A DNA stretch of 64,000 nucleotides. It comes from Flaccisagitta enflata. Lineage: Eukaryota; Chaetognatha; Sagittoidea; Aphragmophora. The stretch covers positions 27,590,001 to 27,654,000 of the forward strand of contig OZ231127.1 of the NCBI GenBank assembly GCA_965153355.1, written 5' to 3'. The translations under genes were made by a program, and so were the position numbers. Positions 63,541 to 64,000 of this stretch are shown here, in pieces (position 1 is the stretch's first letter; each line of letters begins with the position of its first letter). Under the pieces are notes generated by a model. That model did not search any database. It worked only from the letters and a program-made list of their open reading frames with translations, and was not told the DNA's origin.

Positions 63541-64000
63541 TCCTTTTTTGATCCTACTTAAAATCAAAACGAATAAAAAAAGATTTAATTCGCAATTTTT
63601 GTAAATAAATCTTTAAAAAATCATAACGCAAAAAATATTGTTCGTAGAGCATTCTGCTTGATGCCAAATGAAAGAGAATTACTAGATTTACTTTCCCTAA
63701 CAATTTCGTTGGAGGGCCCATTCGGTCGGTGGAGATCCTCAACTTTTGCATAAGAAAATGAAAACCCTGTTTCTCTCGAATATGTCAAAAAGTCGAAGAC
63801 TGACTTCGACTTTTTTCCCATAACATTTCTTTAATGATCACATTTGAAGTAATACCAATAAAGGCGGCTAATCGCCGGCAGGAAAAAATTCGGAAGTGGG
63901 AGTCTCTTTTTTTCAGTGCATGTTCTTCTGTGTGTGCATGTCATGATGTCTGGTCATTTGCTTGTTTGTTTTTGTTATTCAATCTTTGTCTCTCTTTGCC
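63541..64000. other. No gene seen
   Basis: Short minus-strand frames have no recognisable motif. TCGAAGACTGACTTCGA near 63792 is a small palindrome. Confidence 0.3.

Overview
This is a eukaryotic, almost certainly metazoan, nuclear window. It has split genes with GT/AG introns whose phases match, very dense simple-sequence DNA, and many small non-autonomous transposable elements. One gene resembles BAMBI (a kinase-less TGF-beta family pseudoreceptor), which points to a bilaterian animal. HINE/pearl-like elements and this microsatellite load would fit a marine invertebrate, but the species cannot be read from the sequence. No rRNA gene, intact tRNA gene, CRISPR array or prokaryotic operon was seen.

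Layout. 1-10.2 kb: microsatellites, one TIR element with a minisatellite core and several hairpin elements, with no clear gene. 10.2-12.75 kb: last two exons of the BAMBI-like gene (+). 12.75-22 kb: palindromic elements, six hairpin elements and one long TIR element. 22.0-24.2 kb: three-exon gene of unknown function (+) with an in-frame TAG followed by about 50 more open codons. 25.67-25.95 kb: a possible tiny two-exon gene (-). 26.144-33.152 kb: a segment bounded by two 10-N gaps; it is a diverged inverted copy of 43.147-49.745 kb, most likely an alternative haplotype contig scaffolded beside its partner. Each copy carries a candidate signal-peptide first exon ending in a GTAAGT donor. 33-43 kb: a repetitive possibly coding block, a 360-bp CT tract, a SINE remnant, a palindrome with a 10-bp TSD, a 2-kb fold-back element and a further palindrome. 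50-64 kb: trinucleotide tracts, a Tc1/mariner-like element, a G-rich minisatellite and a cluster of TIR elements with minisatellite cores.

The main observation is a family of about 25 short elements. In the orientation used here they start AACAAGGCC and end in a perfect 6-8 bp hairpin followed by AAAA, with a tetranucleotide (GACC/GACG/GACA)n core. The hairpin sequence differs between subfamilies, and the same 8-10 nt word changes in step at a second site 15-30 nt inside the other end. One copy has an allelic empty site showing insertion within a T run with no resolvable target-site duplication. This is the architecture of non-autonomous Helentron (rolling-circle) elements such as DINE-1/HINE/pearl; the set of swapped terminal words may be new. 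A second family has 45-bp TIRs that each hold two short hairpins and a core of about 20-bp tandem repeats.

Most long open frames here are translated microsatellites and are not reported as genes.
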